A stretch of 64,000 bases of DNA from Rhyzopertha dominica (taxonomy: Eukaryota > Arthropoda > Insecta > Coleoptera > Bostrichidae). The DNA lies in NCBI GenBank assembly GCA_025024175.1, contig QCXZ01000064.1:2108001-2172000 (forward strand). Direction: 5' to 3'. Every line of letters starts with the position of its first letter. Position 1 is the stretch's first letter. Under the pieces are notes generated by a model. It was not told where the DNA came from. It was given only the letters and a program-made list of their open reading frames with translations, and did not search any database. A program made the translations under genes and the position numbers. Of the stretch, positions 49,560 to 61,384 are shown piece after piece.

Positions 49560-51570
49560 ACATGTGTGAGTGTACACAAATAAATCTTAAAAACTAAGCA
49601 AACAATTCTAGCAACTTTCGTTATACTGAACTCGTTGAAAAGTTGTCACAAAAAATATCAAAGTTACTGTTGGACATAACATAATTACATAACTTAAATG
49701 CCATTATCATGGCGCAGTTGAAATGATTTTGAGTGGACGGTACACTGTAATAAAAGGGAACAGGCGATCTGCTATTAACTCTGGGGACATTTATGCTTAT
49801 CTCATTCAGAAGAGTACTAATAACTACTTTACCGCAAATAAGTTTCTAAAAGAAAACAATAGATGCCAATTTTCGTCTACTCTCAAGACAGACTTTATTA
49901 ACAACATTTAATAGCGCGCTCTGATCATAATGTCTTGTAGGGTAAACATCAAACATTTTAAAGTAAAGATACTTGGAAAACTTTCTTAAAATATTTTCCA
50001 ACAGATCAATATATTGCTGCTGGTAAGGACTCCAAATTACACTGCAGTATTAGAGCTTAGATTTAACTAAGGCATAAAACAGTAACTTTATAGCAAAAAT
50101 GTTATTGAATTCAGAAGTATTTCGCATAATAAACCCCAGAGTCTTAAGTGCAGCAGCCGCAACATTTTCAATGTGCTGAACAAAAGACAACTTACAGTCA
50201 ACGATAACACCCAAGTCTCTAATTTCATCACATCTGGAAAGTACATTCTCTGAGATGTTGTAGAAAAAGTCAATGCGTACTTTTTTTCTGCCGAAGGTCA
50301 CTATTTTGCACTTATTAATATTTAATTCAAGTTTGTTCGTGAAACACCATTTATTTAAATTGTCAATATCCTGCTGAATAAGCAAGCAGTCCGAAAAAGA
50401 ACTTATAGCTTTCAGTATTTTTAAGCCATTGGCATACATGTAAACATTACATTTAAGTGATTTCACTACATCGTTGAAAAATATTACGAATAATTGTGGG
50501 CCCAGGATGGAACCCTGAACCACTCCACTAGTTGCATGATAAGTGTTAGATTTGAAACCAAAGCAGTGATTAAAACGATCAAAAGCCTTTTTCAAATCAG
50601 TATACACAACGTCTACCTGTAAACGTTCACCAATAGATTTAGATACAATATGTGTAAACTCGCAAATATTAGAAGTCGTTGATTTTCCCTTAACAAATCC
50701 GTGCTGTTCCGGTGCTATATAAGGCTCAATATGTGGATAAATAACTTGAGAAAAGACCAACTCAAATAACTTAGCAAAATTGGCCATAAGAGCAATAGGT
50801 CTATAACTGCAAACTTCCGCTTTATCACCGCTTTTAAACACTGGAAATATTCGTGACATTTTCATGCAAAGGGAAGAGTTGCTTTTTTCAAAATTATATT
50901 GAAAATGTGACATAAAGGCAACACTAAACACTTGATACAATCAACCACAAAGAAGGCCGGAACATCATCAGGACCGGAAACAAAATTTCACTTAATGTTT
51001 TTAGCAGCTTTCAAAATGTCATTCTCATCTATATTAAACATGTGTAAAGTAAGATAATTGTCACTACTAGTAGATTGATGGATTTCGTTGGCATCATCTT
51101 CATAGCTACGCACATACGGGCTGCACGCACTATCACAAAAATCGCAGACTCTTTTGCCACAGATTCCGTCACAAACGTGGTTAACGTTATTACTGGACAC
51201 ACTAGCAAAAAAATTACCAAATGCATTCACAATATCTTCCGATGTTGATATAGGAACATTTTTGTATGTCATATTTCCTGAAATACCTCCCGTTCTTTTT
51301 TTGGCATTTCGGTGAGCCTGATAAAACTGACTTATGCTTTACGAATTTCCCGACGCACATCTCGCCTTAATGATTTTAGCTTATCAAAGTGAAATTGCAA
51401 CTTCGATTTCTTGTAAAGGTTCAGCTGTTTATTTTTTGTATTTATTAATTTAGTTAGTGATCTAGTGAACCAAGTAGGATAGTTAGATTTTTCGATTACA
51501 TATTTTTCTTTGAATAAAGTAATATTCAAATTTGATAAGCTATCTAAGAAATTAATAATATACAAGGTGT
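49560..51570 (-). mobile_element. jockey-like LINE, longest copy
   Basis: Minus strand. Upstream linker pieces at 51332-51565 and 50988-51272 lead into the RT at 50050-50940 ([55 protein letters not shown]). The catalytic box reads YANG, so both Asp of YADD are lost. The C-terminal region continues to about 49600 in other frames. A short deletion removes the residues after AFDRFNH. The 3' end matches that of the 8190 copy, both lacking a long poly(A) tail. Confidence 0.88.
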
Positions 51571-51822
51571 TCTATTTAAAATACTGAAGATATGGTCGAC
51601 TTCAGGAGTAACCCGAAGTACGCCACCTTGTGGAATACTTTTGTTTAACTCGTCCCATCGTTAAATGTCAGTGTACAAATTTTAAGCTCAAAATTTCATC
51701 AACTTTCCAAGGTACTCCCCTTTCTAATAGGGATAATGTGTATGCTGTTTCATCATCCAATGAGGATGAGTGTTATCTAAATGATACAATAAAGCTGGTT
51801 TATTCCAAGAAGCTGTTTGTGC

Positions 51823-51828
51823 TTTATT
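51823..51828 (-). terminator. putative OBP polyadenylation signal
   Basis: AATAAA on the minus strand about 110 nt after the odorant-binding-protein stop codon; a second one lies at 51799-51804. Confidence 0.5.
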
Positions 51829-51939
51829 TAAAGCTTTCGTGGGATATTACACATCAAAGAAACTATCTAAGTCCACGGAAATATTTACACCACAAATTAC
51901 GCGACCCATCTTTAATTCAAGATATCTTGCTCTAAATCT

Positions 51940-54006
51940 TCACTCTTTCCTCTGCGCGCCCACACTGCTCTGGTAATAACACTTATGCATCTCGAAAGCC
52001 TTCTCGCAGGGATTGGCCCCGTTCACTTGTCTGCACTTTTCAATCACTTCCATCGCCCTTTCCATGTTTGCCTCCTGAGGAATCTTGGACTTGATGGCGT
52101 CTATCTGCAGGTCGGCATCGGCATCAATGAAGCCCGCCTTCTCGTAGAAACACTTGGCGAAACACTTGAGTTTCTCATCGTCAGCAAAGTCGCCCTTGTC
52201 GGCCTTGTCAATGAGCGAGGGGTCAACACCGGTGTCCTTGATGCAGTCCTCTCTAAACTGATGGATCTGTTGGTGTTGTTCTTCAGATATTTCCTAAAAT
52301 TGTTTGGGATTTGCAAATTAGGATCGCCTTGTAGCGTCGTATTTTCGTGTTTTAAAGAGTATCTCATTTTGTCTACATGAAGGCAAAAATGTGCCTAATT
52401 TATGTAAGTCGCGTAGTAGCATTTGAGTTTTTGTATTATTAGTAAGTAGATAAAATGAAAAACCGATAAATTGGTTGAATGAGGAGATAAAAAGCCAAGT
52501 AGCGAAGACAAAAGACGTATGGAAAGCAAACAATATGGAATTACACAAGATACAAAGAGGAGAGAATAAATGTCAGAGAATTAGTAAAAGAAGCCATAAG
52601 GGAGGCTAGGAAAGAATTTGGAACGAAAATGAAGAAAAACAGCAAAGCAAACAGGAAGCTACGAGGGTAACATATAAGATAATACTTTCTCGGAAAGATC
52701 GCTGTCTCTTGAAAACACTGACGTCTGAAGTTTCGATTACACCTGTAATCTTTGTCAAAGACAAAAAACCTCAAAATTTGCCTGACACAAGTTCAAAAAA
52801 AAAATTTGAAAGTAAATAAACAAATCACCAAGGAAGCGAGACGTCATATAAACAACGTGCCAACCTGATTTGGATGAGCACTTTTATTAAAAACTGACCA
52901 AATATTTTTATTGCTATAACCATTTCTCACTAGCGCTGATTTAAAATGATATATTTATGTAAAGAACTTTCGTCGGAGATCCTTTGTGCTCTAACAAATA
53001 ACGTCCTTATGAGACTATTCTTTTGACAGGGAGTGTGACGAGATGTAGCATGTAAATATCGGTCTGTGTATGTGTTGGTTTTCTGTTAACCTTGTGTCCT
53101 AACTGTCCAGTGTTTATTCTGTAAATTTGGACATCCAAGAAAGGTAAACTACCCTTGCTTTCTAATTCCATAGTAAATTTTATGCCAGGACTTTCACTGT
53201 TCAAAGAATTTAGGAACCTACCCAACTCTTCTATACCGTGGGGCCAAATAACAAAAGTGTCATCTACGTACCTATATCAACATTTTGGCTTAAACCGAAA
53301 ACTGTTTATCGCTACTTTTTCAAAATTGTCCATAAACAAATTGGCTACTACAGGACTTAAAGGTGAACCCATTGCACAACCTGATTTTTGTTCATAAAAT
53401 TTATCGTTCCATAATAATAAGTAGATTTTAAACAATGTTCAGATAATCTGGCTATCGTGTCACCTAGGTAATCGTTATTAAGCTTGGATTTGATGATATT
53501 TATCGTTTCACGAAAGCTACTTTATAAAACACTAAACAACGTCAGAAAGTTATAGAGAAATATCGAAAAAATTTGAACTTTCATACTAGTCTTAACTTAT
53601 GAACTAAGAAAAGTTTAGTTAATATTTCGACTAAAGGAACATACAGTTGCATTAGTTCTCATTAGGTTTGAACTACCCTGTACATTGACTGTCTTAAACG
53701 CTTTTCCACAAGAATCTCTCTATTTGAATTGAACTGTAAATTGAAAACAAACATAGATTGGGTTTTACAGCGACTCTTACATGATTCGGTAGACGTTACT
53801 TTGATCTTGTTTTGTGAAACCCATCCCTGATAGAAGAGATACCCATACGTAGAAATAAAACGACTAGGACAATTAGTATCAAGTTTCAAACGATATCTTT
53901 ACCTATAATTGCTTTTAAGTTTTTTAAAACTTGCCTGATTTGACAGTGATACCAACACCGCAAGAGTTATAACCACAAGAAGAGGTTTAATCGTTGTGTC
54001 GCACAT
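51940..54006 (-). CDS. odorant-binding protein (PBP/GOBP family), complete
   Basis: Small secreted carrier of hydrophobic ligands in sensillum lymph or other fluids. Exon 1 is 53935-54006 (24 codons, MCDTTIKPLLVVITLAVLVS, a clear signal peptide). Exon 2 is 51940-52293 (117 codons plus TGA). Total 141 aa. Six cysteines are at 41, 68, 72, 111, 120 and 129, with C2-C3 three residues apart and C5-C6 eight, the classic OBP spacing. Exon 1 ends CAG and is followed by gcaagt, so the intron uses a GC donor; the acceptor is ttttag. The 1.64-kb intron contains a Penelope-like fragment and a LINE scrap. Exon 2 is richer in GC than its surroundings. Ligand and expression site cannot be told from sequence, and orthology to a named OBP was not attempted. 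Confidence 0.92.
52535..52670 (+). mobile_element. possible LINE linker fragment
   Basis: The plus-strand frame gives RINVRELVKEAIREARKEFG, resembling the region just upstream of the RT in RTE-like LINEs (repeated basic helix, then EFG.K). Short and without other blocks, hence tentative. It abuts the Penelope-like fragment. Confidence 0.3.
52675..53545 (-). mobile_element. Penelope-like element, internally deleted copy (OBP intron)
   Basis: Same family as 34320-35640. Minus-strand pieces include LPFLDVQIYRINTG and, upstream, a broken YLDD region. The shared 3' block GGAAAGATCGCTGTCTCTTG is at about 52690. Compared with the other copy, the sequence jumps from CAACGTGCCAACCTGAT (about 52853-52869) straight into the RT tail, deleting the GIY-YIG domain. 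Confidence 0.8.
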
Positions 54007-54622
54007 GGTTGCACCAACTTCTAACGAAATATTTTAATCATCATTTTTATATATTGTTAAAACCAAGGTTGGATCCACGAATAACATGGCTATGCAGAAA
54101 AAATGTCTTACTCATTTCCCCCGTTCGACATTGAATTTGTGCATAGCTGTTTAAAGTGTAAATTAGTAACTTTCGCTTGATTATCACTTTTAATTTGCGC
54201 CATACGTTTGTGCATTAATTAAAGCGGGATGTTTAATGTGCATGTGTGCATTCGGTCTGATGCCTCGCGATAAAGTTATATACAGCTAAATGAATGCTAT
54301 TAGGTCTGGTTGTTATTATCTTTTTTCAGTGTTCGGATACGTCAACAATAGTTATTTTTGTATCTAGAACGCGAAATGAAGCCTTTGCATTTCGTGTTCG
54401 AGTACAAACAATATTTTTTCGAAAACTGCAATAAAATGATATAATTGTATGTATAACAATTTAATTTATATTTGAAACCTTTAAACTACTGTTTGAATCA
54501 AGACATTTAGGGTCACAACGATAGCAACCTAATAAACATTATTTGTCAGAAAAAGTAACTTCAGAATTATAATATATGTATTGTAATTATTCATATTTGA
54601 AAGGGTGTGAAAGAGTGTTTAA

Positions 54623-55430
54623 TTGGAAGCGGCGCATAGTGCTGTTTCACAATTAATCCGGAAAAAATCGTCGAGACAGTACGAGATCGCCTGCAACGAA
54701 TTTAAAGTGTGGTGCAGTTCAAAGAAAATTCAAAAAGTGTCCGAATCGGTATTACTGGCATATTTCGAACATAAAATTAATAAAGTTAAACCTTCAACAT
54801 TATGGTCAGCATATTCAATGCTAAAATGTACATTGAATGCTATAGAAAATGTAAATATCAGGAAATTTTCGAAACTAATGCCATACTCGTATTTGAAACG
54901 CAAATCAGTTGGATACCGTCCGAAAAAGTCCAGAATTCTAACGAAATTGAGAGATTTTTTACAAGAGGCACCTGATAGTAGATTTCTGCTAGAAAATGTA
55001 ATTCAAATTAATATAAACCTATTGACTTATGTCACTCTGAGCAATTTTTCAGGTTATTTTAATTATTGGTGTTTGTGGAGCTTTGAGAAGAGATGAGCTA
55101 CTGAAAACAATGACAAATGATGTAGAAGACAAGAATTCAATTATTATTATAAGAATTCCTGATTCTAAAACTCATACTCCGAGATGTTTTGTCATTTCAA
55201 ATACAGACTAAATTAAGATATGCCGCAAATACTGTGCTTTATGTCCAGCAGTTACTATAAGTCGAAGATTTTTTGTTAAGTACCTATGTCAAACAAAAAT
55301 GTGTTGACCAAGTGGTTGGCGTTAACGAAATAAGGAATGTGCCAAAAGAAATAGCAACGTATCTTAATTTGCCTCATCCAGAAACTTATACAGGGCATTG
55401 ATTCAGACGTTCTTCCGTCACTAAACTAAA
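54623..55430 (+). pseudogene. Crypton-type tyrosine recombinase, degraded
   Basis: Resembles the tyrosine-recombinase proteins of Crypton elements and their domesticated relatives (KIAA1958-like). The N-terminal SAM-like region reads LIRKKSSRQYEIACNEFKVW and VLLAYFEHKINK...STLWSAYSML (54650-54830). The catalytic domain follows with GVCGALRRDELLK (first catalytic Arg, near 55070), IRIPDSKTHTPR, then YTGH and FRRSSVT (55390-55425), the H-x-x-R box. About 55 nt between LLEN and VILIIGVCG (near 55000-55053) begin GTAATT and end TTTTTCAG, so they may be an intron. A stop follows SNTD, there are frameshifts near 55270-55320, and a TGA falls between GH and FRR where a Cys codon would be expected. 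No ends of a transposon were found. Confidence 0.75.
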
Positions 55431-55515
55431 TTTTGGGAAAAATGGATTGCTGTTTTCTATAAAATTTTGTCTTTTTGTGATAGTCTGTCCTATTAAGAAT
55501 AACTAGCGTATTTCC

Positions 55516-57681
55516 GGGCGCATTATAGTTGGGCCAAAAACTTTATCGCTCTTTAATCTGCCATTCAGTTGGGCCAGAAGGATGCGGACGGTGGATTATG
55601 AACCGCCCGCTGATAGTTATCGAAAACGAATCCTTATCAGATCGTGCTACCTGATACTACTTAGAAAAGTAGGTAATTTAAACCCAAACATTTTGCGCCT
55701 GTGGACCCAATAGATCACTAAACACAATTAAGATGGGTGGGACTTATTTGAAAAATATAAAATATTATTGGACACTTGTCTATAATGTCCTAAATAATTT
55801 GTTAAAGAGGGTGGTTACCTGCTGAATTGAGTTTATAAATTCTGAAACGCAAGTCAAATTAAACAGTTTTACTAAAATTTCTAGCGCACATTCATACCGG
55901 CGAAATGGAAGTTGTATTCATTCAAAGTGAAAAACGCAAAAAACTGTTGGTGGTGAATAACTACAAGTTTTGCATCGCAAACGTGCTGAAAAACGGAACT
56001 GCGCGTTGGAGGTGTACAAATAAAACATCGAAGTGTCCCGCAAAAATCCACACGTCGGCTGGAAATGAGATCTTGGACTCCGAATTATCTCACAATCACA
56101 AAGAAGACATAAACCTGCACAGGCAGATTGTCAGCAACATTGTGAAAAGGAAAGCTCTAGAAAATGTACACGAAAAACCTGCCAAATTAGTGCACACGGA
56201 ACTTCGGTCTAACCCTGGCATAAGCAGAAACATAACGACTTACGATATGGAACTTGTAAGGCATAATATATGGATGTGCAGGAGGAACTCCAAATCTACC
56301 CAAAACGCAAAAAGACGTTTTCGAAGCAGTAAACACTTTGGCACCTATGACAGATAAAGAAGAATCATTTGTCTTGACAAATAATGCAGACCAAGGTATC
56401 ATCATTTTTGCTCCTTATAGCAATCTTTACTTTTTATGATGTACTTAAACTGTGTATATGGACGGCACATTTGATTTTTGTCTGAAATTTTTTACGCAAC
56501 TCTTTACAATTCATGGATACAAGAATGGACATTACGTTCCATTGGTATTTTGTTTGCTTCCGGATAAAAAGCAATCCACATATCAAACATGTTTGAATAT
56601 GTTGTGTCAGAAGTGCAATGAAAGTGACTTACAATTTTATCCTAAAAGTGTCGTGATTGATTTTGAAACTGCAATTCACAATACTATTATGGATACGTGG
56701 GAGGAAGCTAGAGTAAGTGGATGCCGATTCCATCTTTCACAGGCATGGTATCGAAAAATTCACTCGCTTGGACTGTCACAAGATTATAAAAACCACACGG
56801 AAGTTGGCAAAATGTTAAGATATTGTTTTGGACTTCAGTTTCTTGATTGTGATGAAGTGGGTGATGCATTCGCATTCGATTTAATTCCAATCACGTCAAA
56901 ACATTCGAAACTTCAAGAGTTTTGCGACTATTTAGTGGACAATTACATCAGCGAAAATGTCAAATTTACTCTAAATATTTGGGCAAGTTCATCTGCCTCC
57001 TCTTGCAGAACAACCAATGCGTATGAGTCATTTCATTCAAGATTTAATAAAAGTTTTTATTCGCCTCATCCAAATATTTTTCAATTTGTTGATAGTTTGT
57101 TGAATTTTCAAAGTGAAGTTTATGTTGAAATAAACACATCCAACAAATTCCAAAAAGTTGTTAGGCGTACTGTAAAATTAAAGCAAGATTATCTTGAAGT
57201 CAAAATTAATAACTACAAACAAAATCTCATAGACAGGCTGACATTTGTAAAAAGTGTTTCATTTAAATACGCGCCAAATATGTAAATATTTTATACCTTA
57301 TTGTACATACATATATGTTAATATTGTGTTATTACGTATAAATATAGGTTCGTATTTTTGTAAATTTGTAAATATTTTTATACTTTACTGTACATACATA
57401 CATGTTATTATTGTAACGTATAAATATATAAGTTTGTATTAAAACTTGAAAATTGTTTTATTTTATTCCTTTAAGCGTGTTTGCTAAGAAAAAAACCGTA
57501 GCAATCACATTAATAAGTTACACGCATCACATAAATTAAGGTCTTTCCTAATTTACTAATAATGGTCCATCACCCGCTGTTCGGGCAAAGCAGATTCTTG
57601 GCCCAACTATATTGCGGGATTAGTTGACCCGCTCAGTCAGAGAAGGGTTAGATAGGTAGACTGGCCCAACTATACGACTCC
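55516..57681 (+). mobile_element. MULE transposon with FLYWCH finger
   Basis: A 2.17-kb element flanked by a 10-bp direct repeat GCGTATTTCC (55506-55515 and 57682-57691); MULEs usually make 9-bp duplications, so one base may be shared. The ends are inverted, both carrying TATAGTTGGGCCA, and each end has a second GTTGGGCCA box about 40-65 bp inside. The first open stretch, 55905-56357, has a FLYWCH-type zinc finger (ARWRC, SKCPAK, ELSHNHKED). The second, 56452-57285, has the MULE DDE domain with YMDGTFDFC, SVVIDFETAI and CRFHLSQAW. Frameshifts near 56270 and 56440 separate them, so the transposase is broken, although the second half is open to its natural end (KYAPNM). Confidence 0.88.
57282..57440. 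repeat. tandem duplication, about 85-bp period
   Basis: Two imperfect copies starting at 57282 and 57367, each with GTAAATATTTT, GTACATACATA and ACGTATAAATATA. It lies between the MULE transposase stop and its right TIR. Confidence 0.65.
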
Positions 57682-57954
57682 GCGTATTTCCATTATCAAA
57701 AAATCTTGCATTATTACTGTTTTTACATGCACCTTTTTGACATTAAAATTCTCTTAAGTTGGAATCTACAGGTTTTCGTAGTAATGGTATTAAACTATAT
57801 TTGACTATATTTTAAACTACATATTAAATTAATAAAATAAAGATTTCCTATAATAAATATTTCGCTAACGGAAAATAGTGTCCAATTTAGTTAAAAAATA
57901 AATAAAGACATACCTTAATTACATTTTAAGTCTATTTCAGCACAGGGAAGAGCT

Positions 57955-58190
57955 CTTTTTAATAATAAAGATATAATTCCCATGATGGACAAATGTGGAG
58001 TATACAAATTAAAATGCAAGGACTGTAACTGTGTATACGTAGATGGAACTTCTAGAATTCTTTAAATAACAATAAAGGGACATTTTCGATCTCGGCGATT
58101 GGCACGAAAGTATTCACTGTTTGCAAACCGTCTTTGGATACCTCATATATCCAGCAAAAGATAATCAAAGCAATAAATGACCCAAAATTC
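57955..58190 (+). mobile_element. Penelope-like GIY-YIG fragment
   Basis: The plus-strand frame gives CGVYKLKCKDCNCVYVDGTS, a GIY-YIG endonuclease start with the CxxC block of Penelope-like elements, then HFRSRRLARKYSLFANRL in a shifted frame. No RT part is attached. It is a different subfamily from the 34320 element. Confidence 0.65.
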
Positions 58191-59425
58191 ACAAGTAAAT
58201 TTTTAACCTACCTCATTAATTAAGCTTTTTTGGAAGTTTGGAGTACATGTGGCAATGATAATTCCCTTAATTGCAATTTGGTTATACATGTTGAATAATA
58301 TGCTCCTCTTTTCGTAGCTCTTAGTCCGATGCTGGGGCAGCATTTAGCTTCGAAATCGGTCACCCTGACAAATTATAAATTTGTTAGTTAGGGTACCTAT
58401 AAAAAAATACGCAGGCATGTACGTGGGACTTTGGTAATTTTGGCAATGTCTAAAACGAGCTCTGGAACAACTTTCATTAGAGCTGCCGAATTTATTTCCC
58501 TTCTTTGCCTGGGCTGCTCTGTATTCACGAGCCAGTTCCATCCAAATGAAGTTCTCTCCGGCATCCGACGGTGCGCATTCCGTCTGATTGATTATACCTA
58601 TTACATCGTGATTACAGCAGGTTAATTGCGAGAACGTGATCAATGTTCGTTTTAAAGGAAACGGATTCCCTTATGCGACGAGTGCAGATGAAAACCGCGA
58701 AGGACGGAGCGCTCTTCCTCCCGTTGTTCGTCGGCTGTTTTCCACGTTAGCGTTTCTGAGTGGAAAACGAAGAAATTGAGTTGGTAAATTCGCGAGGGAG
58801 TTCCGGCAAGCTCGGAGAGATCTGATTTGGCTGTGCTATAGATTTACTGGCGAAAATAGATGGATAAGGCATATTTGTAAAGTAAGGAATATGCAGTTTT
58901 AGATATTAAATGCAATCAGAAGGAACAATCAAAATACAAAGATTAAGCGGTGCAACAAATTTACCTAAAAACTAGTGACATATATCTAACTAAAGTACAA
59001 ATAATTCAGTACCTCTTGTTATAAATTATTACAGGTTTTGGACTACAATTAAGAATATAACAATCCGAACTAATATAATTGCCCAATTCAAACATAATTT
59101 TAATAAGCGATCATTTTAATATATTGTACTTATAAATTTAAAGTAAAAGGTGTCGTTACTGCGTGTAGCTCGCAGTGGTACAATTATGATTCGAATATAG
59201 TAATAAATCAATCAGTGTTGTTGTTTAAGATGTTGGATAAATATAGTAAAGGTAATATTTTCAAGGCGTTGGATAATACGTAATATACTTAAAAATTATT
59301 CGTATTTCTCTAGTAAATATACTTTTGTTTGAGTATATTCTACCATCTGTTTGTGACATGCACAACAAGGATTCCAAATAATTGCTGCACACTCCAATTT
59401 GGATGGAGAAATATGAAGTGAGAAA
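58191..59425. other. intergenic; GC-richer patch of unknown role
   Basis: Nothing identified. About 58440-58830 is less AT-rich than the surroundings and contains a 99-codon minus-strand open stretch (58344-58643, with AREYRAAQAKKGNKFG) and a CpG-containing block near 58680-58800. It could be a 5' UTR or first exon of a gene outside this window, but no splice structure can be supported. Confidence 0.35.
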
Positions 59426-59427
59426 TA

Positions 59428-60784
59428 CAGGATGTTTCACGAATGATAACGACCCTGACGAAATGAAAAATGCGACCCAAAATACATTTACAGAGGTAAC
59501 ATTGATAATTGTTCATCGTCTTAAAAAATATAAAATGTAGAGAGCTGTATAAATTCGTACATAATATGACATAAACTTCAATCACTTGCTTTTATTTTTA
59601 TTCAATAAATGCTGAAAATGTCGCCCTCTGCTGTTTTCACAAGCTTGAATTCGTGCCCAAAACGATCTTTTAACATGCATTAACACTTCTGGAGTGACGG
59701 ATCTACATGCATCACGTGTTTTATTTTCTAAATGTTCTAAACATTCAATTGGTACTTGGTACACAAGAAAATCCAAAGTAGTAAGGTCCGGGCTTCTCGG
59801 TGGCCAAGGATTAATTGAACCTCTTCCTATCCATCGGTTAGGCAAAACCAAATCAAGATGATTTCGCACTATTCTATGCTAATGCGCAGGTGCCCCTTCT
59901 TGTTGGAACCATAGATCTCGTATTACTTATAAATTTACATTTTGGAGAAGTACCGGTAAAATGTTTCTTAAAAAATTTAGATAAGTATTGCCGTTTAAAC
60001 TATCGCGAAAAAAATAAGGCCCAACAATTTTATTTCCCCAATATTCCACACCAGACATTCGTCGAGTAGATAGTTTGAAAATCTCATTCTCGAATCCAAC
60101 GTGGATTTTCTTGCGCATAATAATGAATGTTATCTTTGTTACCATTATTAGAAAATCTTGCTTCATCTGAGAAGCAAATGTTGTCATAAAATTTTACATT
60201 CAAATTTTGGAGTTCCCCAAAAAAGTTACAAAAGGTCAGTCTTTTAGGATAATCTGTCTCCTGTAAGGCCTGAACCAATTGCAAGTGATACGGGTGAAAT
60301 TGATTGCCTTTAATTATTCGGTGCACTGAAGACAGACTAATACCGGTTGCTCTTGAGACTACCCTTTGACTAATATGAGGATTTTCGTCAATCATTTCCA
60401 ATACCCCAATTTCATCGTCAGGGCCTGTTGCTGTTCTTTCTCTTGACTTTTTCAGTGGTGGCCAGTTTGTCCTTATAGTTAATTCAAGTCTCTTGATAAC
60501 TGTATCGACAGGAGATCTTCTACTTGGAAAACGCTGTCTGTATAAACGGCCAGCAGGGGAAGCATTTTTCTTGCATTCACCATAAATCGAAATCATATCT
60601 GTTTTTTCATCATTTGAATACATTTTGACTTTTAATAAATACAATGACAGGAACCGTAGCGCATAGCGCCCAATTTATTTTTAAAACAATACCATTATGT
60701 AAAATGACCACATTGGCTATGAGAATGTATTTTGGTTTGCATTTTTAATTTCGTCAGGGTCATTATCATTCGTGAAACATCCTG
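59428..60784 (-). mobile_element. mariner-like element, copy D
   Basis: Both TIRs and flanking TA (59426-59427, 60785-60786) are intact. The transposase is on the minus strand. The 186-codon open stretch at 60084-60644 holds the whole N-terminal region ([20 protein letters not shown], helix-turn-helix, [11 protein letters not shown]). The rest continues in other frames: 59927-60187 ([17 protein letters not shown]) and 59582-59869 ([24 protein letters not shown]). A frameshift and the loss of part of the LDFFLWG block inactivate it. It is the best-preserved N-terminus of the four copies. Confidence 0.9.
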
Positions 60785-60786
60785 TA

Positions 60787-61183
60787 TAGGGTTTTAAAGT
60801 TATGCTGAAATTGCTTGGTGGATCGCAGTCGTTTATTAGAAGCAGGAATAGTAGCAATAATGTGATTAGGGAAATATATTTGATTGTCAAAAATACATAA
60901 TTCCCAGGTGTCCAATCCTGTGATAACGCTCCTGAAATACTACCTCACAAATCTCCAAAATTACTAATGATCTTATCAAAACTTCAAATCTTTGTAATGA
61001 GAAGTCTTTTCTCTATATATAGCATTGATTTGCAACTTTTTGTTAAGTGCATATAAGAAGTTTAAGAATATGTAAATTCGTCAAGTACAAAAAATATCAA
61101 CTATATATATCTCATCCAGAACATTCATCATAATTTCGGTTTTTGTTAGAATTCGACATAAAGAAATCGTTTTACATTTAATT
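60787..61183. other. spacer, nothing recognised
   Basis: AT-rich sequence between mariner copy D and the 5' LTR of the Gypsy element. Confidence 0.35.
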
Positions 61184-61380
61184 TGTGGCGGCGCCGTTGA
61201 CGCGATGCGTCGCTTAGCGAGAAAGGACGGAGCACGGTATCGTGGTGTGCAAAGTTTTTGACATGTGTGTCATTCCGTTTTTCATAAAAAATTCGATTGC
61301 CACATCCGTTAATTTTGTAACAGAAATATAGTAATAGAGAGTGTTCAATCTTTCGTTCTTTTCATTAAACACCCGCTACA
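61184..61380 (+). repeat. 5' LTR of Gypsy retrotransposon
   Basis: A 197-bp LTR inferred from TGT at the start, ACA at the end and the primer-binding site four bases further on. The 3' LTR lies outside the window, so the borders rest on this logic and not on comparison of two LTRs. Confidence 0.7.
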
Positions 61381-61384
61381 AATT

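Noticed and set aside
52101..52367. Minus-strand open stretch overlapping OBP exon 2
   Set aside because: Different frame from the six-cysteine frame and basic, low-complexity content; a shadow of the real exon.
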